A program made the translations under genes and the position numbers. DNA of 52,479 bases from Methylobacterium isbiliense (GTDB lineage: Bacteria > Pseudomonadota > Alphaproteobacteria > Rhizobiales > Beijerinckiaceae), in assembly GCF_022179325.1 (NCBI RefSeq), contig NZ_BPQQ01000065.1, forward strand, positions 1 to 52,479, written 5' to 3'. A model generated the notes under the pieces. It was not told the origin of the DNA. It saw nothing but the letters and a program-made list of their open reading frames with translations, and did not search any database. Below, one piece after another: positions 52,428 through 52,479 of the stretch; position 1 is the stretch's first letter, and the number at the start of each line of letters is the position of its first letter.

Positions 52428-52479
52428 TGCCTGATCCTCTGGGCCGCCTGCCCCGCACGGCGGCCCAGAGGATCAGGCA
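52428..52479. repeat. perfect 21-bp inverted repeat at the window edge
   Basis: Bases 52428-52448 and 52459-52479 are exact reverse complements, with a 10-base loop. The left arm begins 5 bases upstream of the start codon of the 64-residue gene (minus strand) and includes its ribosome binding site candidates. It may be a translational control hairpin, a strong terminator of a gene to the right, or a transposon-derived element. It reaches the last base, so it could extend beyond the window. Confidence 0.85.

Overview
The window is very GC-rich, densely coding DNA from an alphaproteobacterium, most likely a Methylobacterium-type member of the Hyphomicrobiales. The pointers are the order nuo - birA - rnj - mce - DUF1467 - proS - lolCD, a textbook EcfG (general stress response) promoter, and LivM-LivG fusion and LivKHMGF genes typical of that order. 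The genus is an inference; no rRNA or other phylogenetic marker is present. I found no tRNA, rRNA, CRISPR array, prophage or intact insertion sequence.

Layout. (1) 1-11559, plus strand: the distal part of the complex I operon, nuoF (5' end cut by the window edge), a small coiled-coil gene, nuoG, H, I, J, K, L, M, N. NuoL carries a striking histidine-rich insert. (2) 11568-19091, plus strand: housekeeping genes birA, rnj (RNase J), mce, a DUF1467 gene, proS, lolC/F and lolD. The 533-base gap before proS is less GC-rich and holds a well-formed candidate small RNA on the minus strand, with its own -35/-10 boxes and an intrinsic terminator. (3) 19144-22045, minus strand: an aminotransferase, a DUF4112 protein and a solitary YejE-type permease. 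(4) 22835-32192, plus strand: a four-gene MdtABC/OMF tripartite RND efflux operon whose second pump protein carries an alanine-rich insert. (5) 32243-43058, minus strand: a tight nine-gene operon (zinc alcohol dehydrogenase, ThDP enzyme, LivK, LivH, LivM-LivG fusion, LivF, SDR, AroE-like dehydrogenase, GMC oxidoreductase). It diverges from a GntR/FCD regulator, a cupin and a second SDR (43158-45236). Together this looks like an uptake and catabolic island for an unidentified, possibly alicyclic, hydroxylated compound. (6) 45454-46119: RNase HI with a ribbon-helix-helix-like tail. (7) 46147-48279, minus strand: a class A PBP-like protein that has lost its key catalytic motifs and is fused to an SNase-like domain. 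(8) 48603-49826: a secreted Gly/Arg-rich repeat protein behind an EcfG promoter. (9) 50071-52423: a small possible DNA-binding protein, UbiB, and a small unknown gene whose start lies beside a perfect 21-bp inverted repeat.

How the genes work together. Complex I feeds electrons from NADH to quinone, and UbiB supports quinone metabolism. The LivKHMGF system would import a compound that the clustered dehydrogenases and ThDP enzyme oxidise and cleave, under control of the divergent GntR protein. The RND pump exports toxic compounds. The most novel items are the catabolic island, the inactive PBP-SNase fusion, the candidate sRNA, the EcfG-controlled repeat protein and the His-rich NuoL insert.
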